A stretch of DNA of 13,185 bases from Candidatus Stahliibacteriota bacterium. Its GTDB lineage: Bacteria; Hydrothermota; Tepidihabitantia; SM23-42. The stretch spans positions 1 through 13,185 of the forward strand of contig SOIY01000018.1 in NCBI GenBank assembly GCA_004376785.1, in the 5' to 3' direction. Position 1 is the stretch's first letter. Each line of letters starts with the position of its first letter. The notes beneath the pieces are model-generated. The model saw only the letters and a program-made list of their open reading frames with translations. It was not told the DNA's origin and ran no database searches. The position numbers and the translations under genes are program-made. Of this stretch, positions 1-7,485 are shown piece after piece.

Positions 1-60
1 AAATTTGACATTAGATATTGGGATTTCAATTGACATTTGATATTTGACATTTGGATTTCT
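1..60. repeat. degenerate TTTGACATT / GATATT repeats
   Basis: Near-repeats of TTTGACATT and GATATT(T/G)G occur several times in the first 55 bases (for example 4-12, 31-38, 45-53). The related ACATTTGACAATT occurs twice more near the right end of the window. This is a simple repetitive intergenic tract. No further function can be read from it. Confidence 0.4.
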
Positions 61-175
61 CCACTGCTGCCTTCACGAATTTTTCCCAAATCTCTGATTT
101 GGTCAAAAAATTCAGTGTCCCGCTTTTTCTCAGAAAAGGCGGGGCTCCATAATAGCCTCCTTTAAACCATCTCAT
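26..175 (-). CDS. possible small ORF, 49 aa, hypothetical
   Basis: An open frame of 49 codons begins at an ATG at 175 with AGGAG seven bases upstream and ends at TGA (28-26). The peptide begins MRWFKGGYYGAPPF and ends in a Lys-rich stretch (EKFVKAAVEKSK). I recognise no family. The ATG overlaps the stop of the preceding small ORF as ATGA, an arrangement typical of translational coupling. Against it being a gene: its middle is occupied by two hairpins (119-143 and 86-102), its last codons run into a TTTGACATT-type repeat, and a strong AAAGGAGG with its own ATG (150) lies inside it and opens only six codons. It may be a decayed gene or a structured non-coding element. Confidence 0.25.
   Translation of the reverse strand: MRWFKGGYYGAPPFLRKSGTLNFLTKSEIWEKFVKAAVEKSKCQISNVN
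119..143. repeat. hairpin, 11-bp stem with triloop
   Basis: CCCGCTTTTTC at 119-129 pairs with GAAAAGGCGGG at 133-143 through 11 base pairs (one G-T wobble) around a three-base loop TCA. No T run follows on either strand, so it does not look like an intrinsic terminator. A second, weaker hairpin (CCAAAT/ATTTGG with five-base loop) lies at 86-102. Confidence 0.6.
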
Positions 176-334
176 TTCTTTTCTCCTGGCGAAATTGATT
201 TATGACTATTTTTTAAGTTGTAAATATTGGAGTATTTTGAATTGTCTGTTTGATGTGAAGTTAAATAATTGAGGAGGTTATCAAAGTGGACCCGACCGGG
301 TTCAGCGATTTGAACCCTCATTTCTTTTCTCCTG
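171..334 (-). repeat. 18-base direct repeat of ribosome site plus ATG
   Basis: CAGGAGAAAAGAAATGAG on the minus strand occurs exactly at 188-171 and 334-317, 146 bases apart. Each copy holds an AGGAG, a seven-base spacer and an ATG followed by AG, and each opens one of the two 49-codon frames. Confidence 0.7.
172..321 (-). CDS. possible small ORF, 49 aa, hypothetical
   Basis: A 49-codon frame starts at the ATG at 321 with AGGAG seven bases upstream. It ends at a TGA that overlaps the next small ORF's start by ATGA. The peptide begins MRVQIAEPGRVHFDN and is rich in Asn, Ser and Lys towards its end. I recognise no family, signal peptide or membrane segment. The 18 bases covering its ribosome site and start are identical to those of the downstream small ORF, so the pair may have arisen by duplication of a start cassette. 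Coding status is uncertain because the composition is Asn/Ser rich and low in information. Confidence 0.22.
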   Translation of the reverse strand: MRVQIAEPGRVHFDNLLNYLTSHQTDNSKYSNIYNLKNSHKSISPGEKK

Positions 335-429
335 CAAAGAGCAATCTATAATGAATCATTGTACTAATTATATATATATATTTAGTAATGTCAATATATT
401 TTCTTTGTATACTTTTGAGAATTTACAGG
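322..429. other. AT-rich intergenic tract
   Basis: This is the space downstream of the CapA-type gene. It contains an alternating AT run (about 367-380) and the small palindrome AATGAATCATT (350-360). I see no convincing rho-independent terminator for the CapA-type gene here. Confidence 0.5.
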
Positions 430-3400
430 TTATTTAAGCCAGATGAGTTTTTTTGATTGTTCGTATGCACCGGCTTGTAATCTGCAGAAATATATTCCTG
501 AACCAATAGTCCTACCTTGATTATCTCTGCCATCCCAGATGACTGTTTTTTGCCCTATAGCCTGTTTTTCATTCACCAGGGTTTTCACCTCTTGTCCAAG
601 AATATTGTAGATTTTTAAAACTACTTTAGCCGTTTCAGTTAGGTTGTATTGAATTTTCATGGCGGACCTCGTTGGATTCGGGTAGCTTTGAAATAATTGG
701 AATGTATTCTGATGCCCTGTATTATAATCTATTGCAGAAATAGGATTATATATAATTTCTTCATAGGATAATACTGCGTTATATGTTTCAACATCAGTTC
801 TGATCTGAATCCAGTAGTAATCATTTGGTGTCGGAATAGTTGTTAAACTGCTGAAAGGTTGCCACTCTTCCCATTCTATAATGCCAACATTATCATACCA
901 CGTATAACCTTCTCCACCAGACCCCGGTGATTCACTTCTTAACCGGATATCAATGTAATTGGTGCCATCAGTGGGAATAAATTCGTTGTAATAAAAAGTC
1001 CAATCGGTCGTGCCATTAACTTCTGCGCCAAGAATACTTTCGCCAATAGAATATGAGCTATATCTTGACCAGTAAAATTTTGCGATTATATCTGCATTAT
1101 TGGCATTCTGCGTTTTAATATATGCATGAAGTGAGTAATATGTTGAATCGGAATAGCATACCATTCGCTTTTCAAGATTGGTAATAATTGGAGAACTACC
1201 CACAGGACGAATCTGACATAAAGACCTTGCGCCCTCATAAAAAACAGTATCATCATAAGACTCATCAGGATGATCAAGTAACCAGAGGGTACAGCCTTCA
1301 TCCTCAAAATTACCAAACCATATTACTTCTCTTCCCAGTCGAAATTGCCAGTTCCTTATAGGGGTAATGGAAACGATAGAAGATATACTACCATCTCTTG
1401 TAAGATGCAAAGGGTTAGATATCCAATAACCATTTTGTTCCAGCAACCCGAGTTCATTCGTATATGGCGAAATTTCAGATGTTAAATTAAGTGTGTCCAA
1501 AACAATTTCAGCTGTTACACTATCTCTATTTACAATCATATATGTTCCTAATTCTTTTGAACGTCTGGAAAGATTATCCAGGATATGTAACCCCAGTTGA
1601 CCTTTTGCTCTTTGCGGAATGTAATCGTCAATATAAATCGGAGTCACAGAATAATTGTAAAATCCTGTTTCATTAATTTTAGCATTTAGAATCATTGATG
1701 GGAACGTTTCAAAATAGTTTAAATCAAATGTAAAATCTCCCAGCGAATGCGCAATCAATTTTCCATTATAAACTTCAAAAGGTTGTATGACATGTGCATG
1801 ATGACAGACGACTAAATCTGCTCCTTCATCTATTGTATGATGTCTCAATGCAATATCATCCCATCTGGGGGTCAATGAAAAAGGAGAATAGAACTCATCT
1901 TCATTATAATCATTATTTCCAGATATCCTCGGAGGTGCTAACGAATATTCGTTGCCTGCATGCATCTCAACGACAATGAGGTCGGCATCGTCTTCTACAA
2001 CGTGGATTTGCTGGGAGACATTAAACTCGGTTAGATGTGCAAAACCCGGTTTGTTAAACCCGGCATTCAGATAGGGCTGATAATTATCGTACTGGCCGGT
2101 TCGATTGCAGGAAGCCAAAAAAGCAATATTGACACCAGATTTTACAGTAAATACAGGCAAATATGCTTCATAGGAATTTGCACCTGCGCCAGAATATAAA
2201 ATATCATTTTGTAATAAAACATCCTGTGTTTGACGCATTCCTTCTAAACCATAATCAATTACATGATTATTTGCCAGAGAAACAACATCGATCCCAGCAT
2301 ATACCAAACCAGCTACATTTTCAGGAGACCCTCTAAATATAATCGGCTTAGTAGGATGTGGTGTACCGACAGAACACAGGGGGCATTCGAGATTAGCTAC
2401 TGTAATATCTGCTGCATCACCTAAAAAAGGAAGGGTCGGTTCAAAAATTGCCTCAACTCCAAGGGTTGGAATAATTCCGCCTGGATATTCATATCCTCTC
2501 GCTAACATAATATCACCAACAAAATTCATGGTGACGGGAAAAGTTGTGGGGCCAGGATCGACTGTGATTTGACAGGAAGCTCTTCCCCATAACTCGGTGC
2601 TATCTACAACCTCCAGCAATACTGTATATGGATGATTATCTTCAACAATATAAGTATGAAAAGGATTTGGTTCATTACTCGTTGAATCATCTCCGAAATA
2701 CCAAAAATATAGATGATGCTTACTATCAGGGTCAATAACAGTGCTATAAAATTGGACATCCACACTTCTTATTCCACGAGCATTTACAAAAATTTCACCT
2801 ATTGAATAGTCTATCTGTACTTGTGGTGGGATTGGAAGATCGCTCGTGATGTTTATTATTTCATCAAAATAAACAACACCATCAGGATCTGTATCCCTGT
2901 CATTTATGAAAACGATACCAGTAATAGTGGGTAAATAGCCAAACCAGGCAAGCCAGTCTTCGCCAACCGGGAGTAGATAAATATTCCAGGTATACAAAGG
3001 AAATGCTCCCTGATAAACAGTAACCCACGTTTCGATATTCAATTGCTGTGTCCCGGCAAATGAATAAAACAAAGTATTTACTGAATCCACTAAACCAAAT
3101 CCTTGAATTTCACCGCGGTTCTCAATGAAGGCTGCTACTTGCCAAATATCACCTGTATCTATAGCAATTGAATCAATCATTTCAAGTTTCCAGGTATTCC
3201 CGTATAATTTAAGTGAAAATGGAGAGTTATTATAGGTATTCGTGGAATCTAAATTCCATGCATCAGGATCCATGTCTTCTCCAGGATAAGATAATAATTC
3301 GATTGTTCCATCGTCAAAATTCTCAATAATTTCACCACGGGCTAAATAAGCCCATGTATTTTGTTCATCCCTTGTATTGTTACTTAAAGAACTCCCTGTA

Positions 3401-3480
3401 AATTCGTACCGCGCATATACAGGGAAAATAAAAGTTAGCATTAAAGTCACAAGTAATAATATTTTCTCTTTATTCTTCAT
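430..3480 (-). CDS. secreted CapA-family metallophosphatase with PKD and T9SS-type sorting domains
   Basis: This 1016-residue exported protein starts with a Sec signal peptide (MKNKEKILLL..., about 1-24). Residues about 50-215 look like an all-beta sandwich. A PKD-like domain (about 228-312, with WYFGDDST near 260-267) follows. The CapA/poly-gamma-glutamate-type calcineurin-like metallophosphatase domain spans about 317-640. Its metal/catalytic motifs are visible: GD-M with D323, NLECP with E365, NNH 404-406, EMHAG with H507, and HHAHVIQ at 560-566. A jelly-roll, carbohydrate-binding-like region (about 710-850) comes next. The last 88 residues (929-1016) are a FlgD-like T9SS type A sorting domain (YPNP, YNILGQEV, WDGRDNQG, SGIYF, final KKLIWLK). 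CapA proteins occur with pgsBC in polyglutamate synthesis, but no such genes are here, so the substrate is unknown; surface carbohydrate or peptide processing is a guess. The gene is alone with its own promoter. The start lacks a clear Shine-Dalgarno, but the signal peptide fixes it. Confidence 0.88.
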   Translation of the reverse strand: MKNKEKILLLVTLMLTFIFPVYARYEFTGSSLSNNTRDEQNTWAYLARGEIIENFDDGTIELLSYPGEDMDPDAWNLDSTNTYNNSPFSLKLYGNTWKLEMIDSIAIDTGDIWQVAAFIENRGEIQGFGLVDSVNTLFYSFAGTQQLNIETWVTVYQGAFPLYTWNIYLLPVGEDWLAWFGYLPTITGIVFINDRDTDPDGVVYFDEIINITSDLPIPPQVQIDYSIGEIFVNARGIRSVDVQFYSTVIDPDSKHHLYFWYFGDDSTSNEPNPFHTYIVEDNHPYTVLLEVVDSTELWGRASCQITVDPGPTTFPVTMNFVGDIMLARGYEYPGGIIPTLGVEAIFEPTLPFLGDAADITVANLECPLCSVGTPHPTKPIIFRGSPENVAGLVYAGIDVVSLANNHVIDYGLEGMRQTQDVLLQNDILYSGAGANSYEAYLPVFTVKSGVNIAFLASCNRTGQYDNYQPYLNAGFNKPGFAHLTEFNVSQQIHVVEDDADLIVVEMHAGNEYSLAPPRISGNNDYNEDEFYSPFSLTPRWDDIALRHHTIDEGADLVVCHHAHVIQPFEVYNGKLIAHSLGDFTFDLNYFETFPSMILNAKINETGFYNYSVTPIYIDDYIPQRAKGQLGLHILDNLSRRSKELGTYMIVNRDSVTAEIVLDTLNLTSEISPYTNELGLLEQNGYWISNPLHLTRDGSISSIVSITPIRNWQFRLGREVIWFGNFEDEGCTLWLLDHPDESYDDTVFYEGARSLCQIRPVGSSPIITNLEKRMVCYSDSTYYSLHAYIKTQNANNADIIAKFYWSRYSSYSIGESILGAEVNGTTDWTFYYNEFIPTDGTNYIDIRLRSESPGSGGEGYTWYDNVGIIEWEEWQPFSSLTTIPTPNDYYWIQIRTDVETYNAVLSYEEIIYNPISAIDYNTGHQNTFQLFQSYPNPTRSAMKIQYNLTETAKVVLKIYNILGQEVKTLVNEKQAIGQKTVIWDGRDNQGRTIGSGIYFCRLQAGAYEQSKKLIWLK
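440..462 (-). repeat. 23-base inverted repeat, arm inside 3' end of the CapA-type gene
   Basis: These bases code the tag end EQSKKLIW of the sorting domain. The identical 23 bases occur in opposite orientation at 3642-3664, so the two arms bracket the gene body and its promoter (about 3.2 kb). Confidence 0.85.
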
Positions 3481-3602
3481 AATTAAATTTGATGACCAAC
3501 AAAAATCATATATATAGACTCCAATCTATTTTACACACATAATTACTTAATTTATTATCATTAAGCACGATATAAACTATGTTGCAATAAAAATTACATT
3601 AT

Positions 3603-3631
3603 ATTATAAGTAATTATGATATATATGTCAA
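3603..3631 (-). promoter_or_regulatory. consensus sigma70-type promoter for the CapA-type gene
   Basis: On the minus strand TTGACA (3631-3626) and TATAAT (3608-3603) are separated by exactly 17 bases. Transcription should begin near 3596, giving a leader of about 116 bases. The leader contains a small ATAGA/TCTAT hairpin (3514-3529). Confidence 0.75.
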
Positions 3632-3641
3632 GGGTGTAAGT

Positions 3642-3664
3642 GAACAATCAAAAAAACTCATCTG
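3642..3664 (+). pseudogene. relic of a sorting-domain 3' end
   Basis: An exact 23-base match to the sense sequence of the last codons of the CapA-type gene. Read in the same frame it gives GVSEQSKKLI, the expected spacing for the end of a T9SS-type sorting domain (compare GAYEQSKKLIWLK). The frame then runs on without a tag-type ending. No upstream CTD motif remains in frame. It is likely a fragment left by recombination or decay of another tagged gene, lying ten bases upstream of the CapA-gene promoter. Confidence 0.5.
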
Positions 3665-3783
3665 TGCATCAAGTTTTAAACGTTTTATAATTCTTTCGGT
3701 ATTGACATTTTGTCGATTCTTGTTATTATTATCTATAGGTTTTTGAAAAATCTTTAGAAGGCGCGTTTTCAGACCATAAAGCT

Positions 3784-3851
3784 CTGGTGCCGTTGCAAAT
3801 AGTTCGTGTACATTTTTTTGCACGAATATTAATAATTTGAAACAGCACTGG
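3784..3851 (-). repeat. hairpin repeat, copy A (orphan)
   Basis: This 68-base element is homologous to the leader element at 10479-10560. Its ends, CTGGTGCCGTTGCAAAT (3784-3800) and ATTTGAAACAGCACTGG (3835-3851), pair over 17 positions with three mismatches and one wobble. An inner stem TTCGTG/CACGAA encloses an A/T-rich loop. Unlike the other copy it has no consensus promoter directly upstream and no ribosome site directly downstream. It lies in the divergent region between the CapA-type gene and the OmpA-type gene. I see no clear target-site duplication. Confidence 0.65.
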
Positions 3852-3959
3852 CATACAAGGTAGATCTCGCGTCTATATTAGATGATTAAGAACTTTGATC
3901 ATGTTTGATTAATAAAGGGGGTATAGGTTTTTTATTTAATTACTGTTCTCTGTTTTTAT

Positions 3960-5837
3960 ATGATTTCTCAACAAGGCGGTGCAGAAGCACTCCTTGGAAA
4001 AATACATTTTGATATGGCTGGTAGCGTGCTGACTCCTGAATCAGAGACTATGCTCAAGGATATAGCCAATAAGATACGTGCAGAACCGAATTTAATGATT
4101 GACGTGAACGGCTACACAGATAATGTCGGTTCGGCTTCTGCTAATGTCGCCCTTTCCAAGGAAAGGGCAGACCAGGTGAAAGCTTATTTAGTGGATAACT
4201 TAAAAGTAGCCAGTAACAGAATCCATGCTGCAGGATTGGGCGCACAAAACCCGATTGCCTCGAATGAAACCGAAGAAGGCAGGCAAGAAAATCGCAGGGT
4301 GGAGATCGTAATACGCAAGCCTGATGCTCTGCTGATATGGTTTAAGAATGATGTAAAGGTGCAGCCGCCGACTATAAAACCCGATTGGCTCGATCCAGTT
4401 CCGAACTTTTATCTTTATCGCCGTTATAAAATAACTACCGGCAAAAAATCGCGCGCAGATATCCTGTATCCAAATAAAGGTGTGCTGAGCATAGGCGAGG
4501 ACGCCATGGTCATTGTTCACGGTCTGGAACTGAAGCGAAAAGAAAAACCGCTCATAAAAAATTTCGAATTGCAGAGCGGCGGTCTAAAGACAATATTAAG
4601 AGATATAGGCAGTCAGGATGATTCTCTTATAAGCACACCGGCTGCCGTGGTTGAACTGTATCCCCAGAGCAGTGAGATACTGGTGGACGAAAAACTAAAA
4701 GAACTGGTATCTGTTTATCAGAGCAATGCCGATGTCTCGGCTGTGGCAGACAAAGGCGAGGATACGATCGTTAAACAAGAAGAACCGCCTGAACAACCCC
4801 GTCCCCTGCCTTTGGCACCGGTGCTTATTTCTCCGCAGATGAACGAAAAAAAGTTTTTTCCCGACGACATCATATTTGTCTGGCAGCCGAGTGGAGTGCT
4901 CTCTCATCTCGTAGTAGCCGAGGATTCTCTATTTCAGGAAATAACTTTTGATGCCTATATTGCCAATGATTCGCTGGTCAGTTCATTAAGAGAAAATAGA
5001 TACTACTGGTATGTAAGCGGAATTGATAAAGATAGCCTGGAAGGTGAATATTCTGATTACAGGACATTCATTGTTGAGATCGACACCTTGCAACCGCAGC
5101 TTAAGGTAAGCATCTTGCCGGGCAAACAAGAAGGCGAATTTATTGTTGCCGGTCATACAGATACAGATGCAAAATTGTATGTGAATGATGAAAAAATTAA
5201 GACGGATAAAGACGGGTCATTCTCTTATACCATACCCAAAGATTATCAGGGCAGTTCTGTTTTGGTCAGGGCAGTCGATAATGCCGGAAATACTACAGAA
5301 ATCAGTTGCAAGATTCCCCGCGCGCCCGTGTTTATACTGGGTGTGAATGCCGGGATGTTCAGAATGCAAAGTCCCAATAAAAATAATACAGAACTGGGTT
5401 ATTGCTATGGTCTTGAGTTCACCAGAATGTTGTCGCGCAGCATCAGTTTCTATCTAAATACAATGATGGGAAAGATCGAGAAAGAGGTCGGCAATGAACT
5501 CTATAAGACAAACATCATACCGTTTGAGATCGGTTTCAGAAAGGAGTTCAATCTGGGCAGCATATCGCCGTTCTTTAATATCGGCTCGGGTTTTATATGG
5601 TGGCAGAATAGTTTAAATGGTGAGGTTATTGTTACAGCCGGTGACGACGGCAGAGGATTTGTTGATACGTCAATAGGGTTTGGGCTTGGTTCTAGGTTCT
5701 ATTTAGGCAGGAACTGGCTTTTGAATCTGCAAGCCAATTACACGCATTTTTTCAGTAATGGTCAATATTCCTTTGGTTTGGACGATGCCAACACGCTCAT
5801 AAGATTCGGGATCGGGATTCAATACAGTATGCAATAA
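3960..5837 (+). CDS. OmpA/FecR-like/Ig-like protein with C-terminal outer-membrane beta-barrel
   Basis: This 625-residue envelope protein has an unusual order. An OmpA-type peptidoglycan-binding domain comes first (about 12-118: GYTD 51-54, NVALSKERA 62-70, NRRVEI 111-116). A FecR-like beta region follows (about 122-250, containing TTGKKSRADIL and LSIGEDAMV), then a Pro-rich linker (272-290). An FnIII-like domain (286-372) and an Ig-like domain (378-455, ending RAVDNAGNTTEIS) come next. The last 170 residues alternate like an eight-stranded outer-membrane barrel. It probably anchors the outer membrane to the cell wall and presents periplasmic beta-domains. The ATG at 3960 has no signal peptide and no ribosome site. 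An in-frame stop lies at 3924-3926, and between it and the ATG only 11 codons (VFYLITVLCFY) are open, hydrophobic like a signal peptide but without ATG, GTG or TTG. The true start may be a rare codon, lost by mutation, or hidden by a base error. The diguanylate cyclase gene follows after 37 bases. Confidence 0.85.
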   Translation: MISQQGGAEALLGKIHFDMAGSVLTPESETMLKDIANKIRAEPNLMIDVNGYTDNVGSASANVALSKERADQVKAYLVDNLKVASNRIHAAGLGAQNPIASNETEEGRQENRRVEIVIRKPDALLIWFKNDVKVQPPTIKPDWLDPVPNFYLYRRYKITTGKKSRADILYPNKGVLSIGEDAMVIVHGLELKRKEKPLIKNFELQSGGLKTILRDIGSQDDSLISTPAAVVELYPQSSEILVDEKLKELVSVYQSNADVSAVADKGEDTIVKQEEPPEQPRPLPLAPVLISPQMNEKKFFPDDIIFVWQPSGVLSHLVVAEDSLFQEITFDAYIANDSLVSSLRENRYYWYVSGIDKDSLEGEYSDYRTFIVEIDTLQPQLKVSILPGKQEGEFIVAGHTDTDAKLYVNDEKIKTDKDGSFSYTIPKDYQGSSVLVRAVDNAGNTTEISCKIPRAPVFILGVNAGMFRMQSPNKNNTELGYCYGLEFTRMLSRSISFYLNTMMGKIEKEVGNELYKTNIIPFEIGFRKEFNLGSISPFFNIGSGFIWWQNSLNGEVIVTAGDDGRGFVDTSIGFGLGSRFYLGRNWLLNLQANYTHFFSNGQYSFGLDDANTLIRFGIGIQYSMQ

Positions 5838-5874
5838 TGAATACAAAACCGAGATTTGTACGGAGATAAATTAA

Positions 5875-7485
5875 ATGTTTAAAAGAAGAAAGACCTTTCA
5901 TGAGATAGCAACAGCAACTATTATCATAGTTGTTGTCGCTGTTTTAAGCATCACCTATGCGCTTTTGAATGTCAATACCAGTGCTCTCGAACTCTCTGCC
6001 CGGGAATATGGAATCTCTGTTGCCGAGAATGTGAGTTATAGAATTTTTTATGAGGTTGAAGGCTTTGAAACTGCACTAAAGCAGATAACCAACATCCTTA
6101 ACAGCCCCGGCATTTCAACCACAGAGAAGATAGAACTGACAAAGGCGGTTATGGTGCTTGAGTCAGTCGACTTCATTGCGGTTTTTGATGAAAAAGGGAG
6201 AAAACAGGATGTTGTAGCGTCAAGCGCGATTGTTGTACCGGATGTACTTTCTGAAAAAGTATGTCAAGCCGCCATTGAGAAAGAAAGATATTACGGTCTT
6301 GTTGTTGATGAAAAAAATAGCGCCAGATTGGGTATCCTTATTCCCTGGTGGCGCAGAGATGAAATCTTCGCTTTTCTTTATACTGAGATAGACCTTTCTG
6401 ATATCTCTGTCTACATAAAAGAGATTTCCCAATCACGGCTTGGTGCAGAAGACTTAATATCTGTTTTTGATCGAAAGGGCAATGTTGTTCTTCCTTTAGA
6501 AGAGACCAGACAGGAGTTTTTAAGATCTGTACTACACCAAGGCTTTATTACAGAAGGCGGCCGGTTAGAAGCGCTGTTTAACAATAATGTTGTTGCTGCG
6601 TACAATTATACTGACGAAGAAAAAGGAAAAATGCTCGGTGTACTGATCAGTATGCCTGACCTTTCCTGGGCTGTTTTCATCCAACAGCCGTACGAGACGG
6701 TCTACTGGAGTCTTGGTAGAATGAGAAGACTTTCGATCTTGGTTGGAGCTTTATCCCTCTGTTTTGCAGTGTTTTTAGCTTTTGTGATTTCAAAATATAT
6801 AACTCGTTCCATAGCCAAACTCACTCACGGTATCCGGCAGGTAGCGAATAAGAATTTCACAGTGAAGGTGGATGTTCAGTCAAAAACTGAGATCGGCGAG
6901 CTTGCAGATACCTTTAACCAGATGGTGGAAAAATTGAATTTTCACCGGAAACATGTTGAAGAACAGCAGAAAAAGTTGAAGATCCTTGCCCGAACAGATG
7001 CACTGACCGGCTTGAATAATCACGGTTACTTTATGGAGAAGTTGACTCACGAGGTCCAGCAGGCAGTTCGCGACGGCTCACTGCTGAGCGTCATGATCCT
7101 TGACCTGGACTACTTCAAGCGCATTAATGATACATACGGTCATCTGACCGGCGACCGCGTTCTTTCAACGATCGCAGAAATAATTAAGGAACAACATATA
7201 CGCAAGACCGATATCACTGCGCGCTATGGTGGAGATGAGTTCTGCCTGGCCCTAACCAATATTAAGGCACCAGAGGCAAGGGATTTGGCTGAGAAATTGC
7301 GCGCGGCAATTGCCGATAGGGTATTTTCTGCTGATGACGGTACAACGTTCCATATCACGTGCAGTATTGGTCTGGCTCAGCATCGTAAAGATATAGAGGC
7401 CCCCATGACAATTCTGAAACTCGCAGATCATGCCCTTTATGAGGCAAAATCCGCAGGCAGAAACCGGGTCAAAGAGAAGACATAG
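5875..7485 (+). CDS. membrane-bound diguanylate cyclase (dCache-HAMP-GGDEF)
   Basis: This 536-residue sensor enzyme makes cyclic di-GMP from two GTP. A first membrane helix (about 10-32) and a second (about 286-308) flank a periplasmic region of about 250 residues whose pattern fits a double-Cache ligand-binding domain. A HAMP domain follows (about 309-362: ITRSIAKLTHGI to GELADTFNQMVEKL), then a short coiled coil and the GGDEF domain (about 370-534). The domain has DALTGLNN at 375-382, an intact GGDEF at 452-456, and RKTD at 443-446, exactly five residues upstream, so the product-inhibition I-site is present. No EAL or HD-GYP domain is attached. GGAG at 5862-5865 lies nine bases before the ATG. 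It is probably co-transcribed with the OmpA-type gene upstream. The ligand is unknown. Confidence 0.93.
   Translation: MFKRRKTFHEIATATIIIVVVAVLSITYALLNVNTSALELSAREYGISVAENVSYRIFYEVEGFETALKQITNILNSPGISTTEKIELTKAVMVLESVDFIAVFDEKGRKQDVVASSAIVVPDVLSEKVCQAAIEKERYYGLVVDEKNSARLGILIPWWRRDEIFAFLYTEIDLSDISVYIKEISQSRLGAEDLISVFDRKGNVVLPLEETRQEFLRSVLHQGFITEGGRLEALFNNNVVAAYNYTDEEKGKMLGVLISMPDLSWAVFIQQPYETVYWSLGRMRRLSILVGALSLCFAVFLAFVISKYITRSIAKLTHGIRQVANKNFTVKVDVQSKTEIGELADTFNQMVEKLNFHRKHVEEQQKKLKILARTDALTGLNNHGYFMEKLTHEVQQAVRDGSLLSVMILDLDYFKRINDTYGHLTGDRVLSTIAEIIKEQHIRKTDITARYGGDEFCLALTNIKAPEARDLAEKLRAAIADRVFSADDGTTFHITCSIGLAQHRKDIEAPMTILKLADHALYEAKSAGRNRVKEKT

Noticed and set aside
119..143. Intrinsic terminator at the left edge
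   Set aside because: The stem is strong, but no T run follows on either strand.
283..349. Plus-strand short frame reading VDPTGFSDLNPHFF
   Set aside because: It resembles recurrent spurious small ORFs of the DPTGFEP type in databases, has only 21 codons, and overlaps the better supported minus-strand start cassette.
3614..3823. 69-codon minus-strand frame in the divergent region
   Set aside because: It starts inside hairpin copy A, has no ribosome site, runs antisense through the tag relic, overlaps the CapA-gene promoter at its end, and matches no family I recognise.
4200..4520. 106-codon minus-strand frame inside the OmpA-type gene
   Set aside because: It is antisense to the OmpA and FecR-like regions, which have clear motifs on the plus strand.
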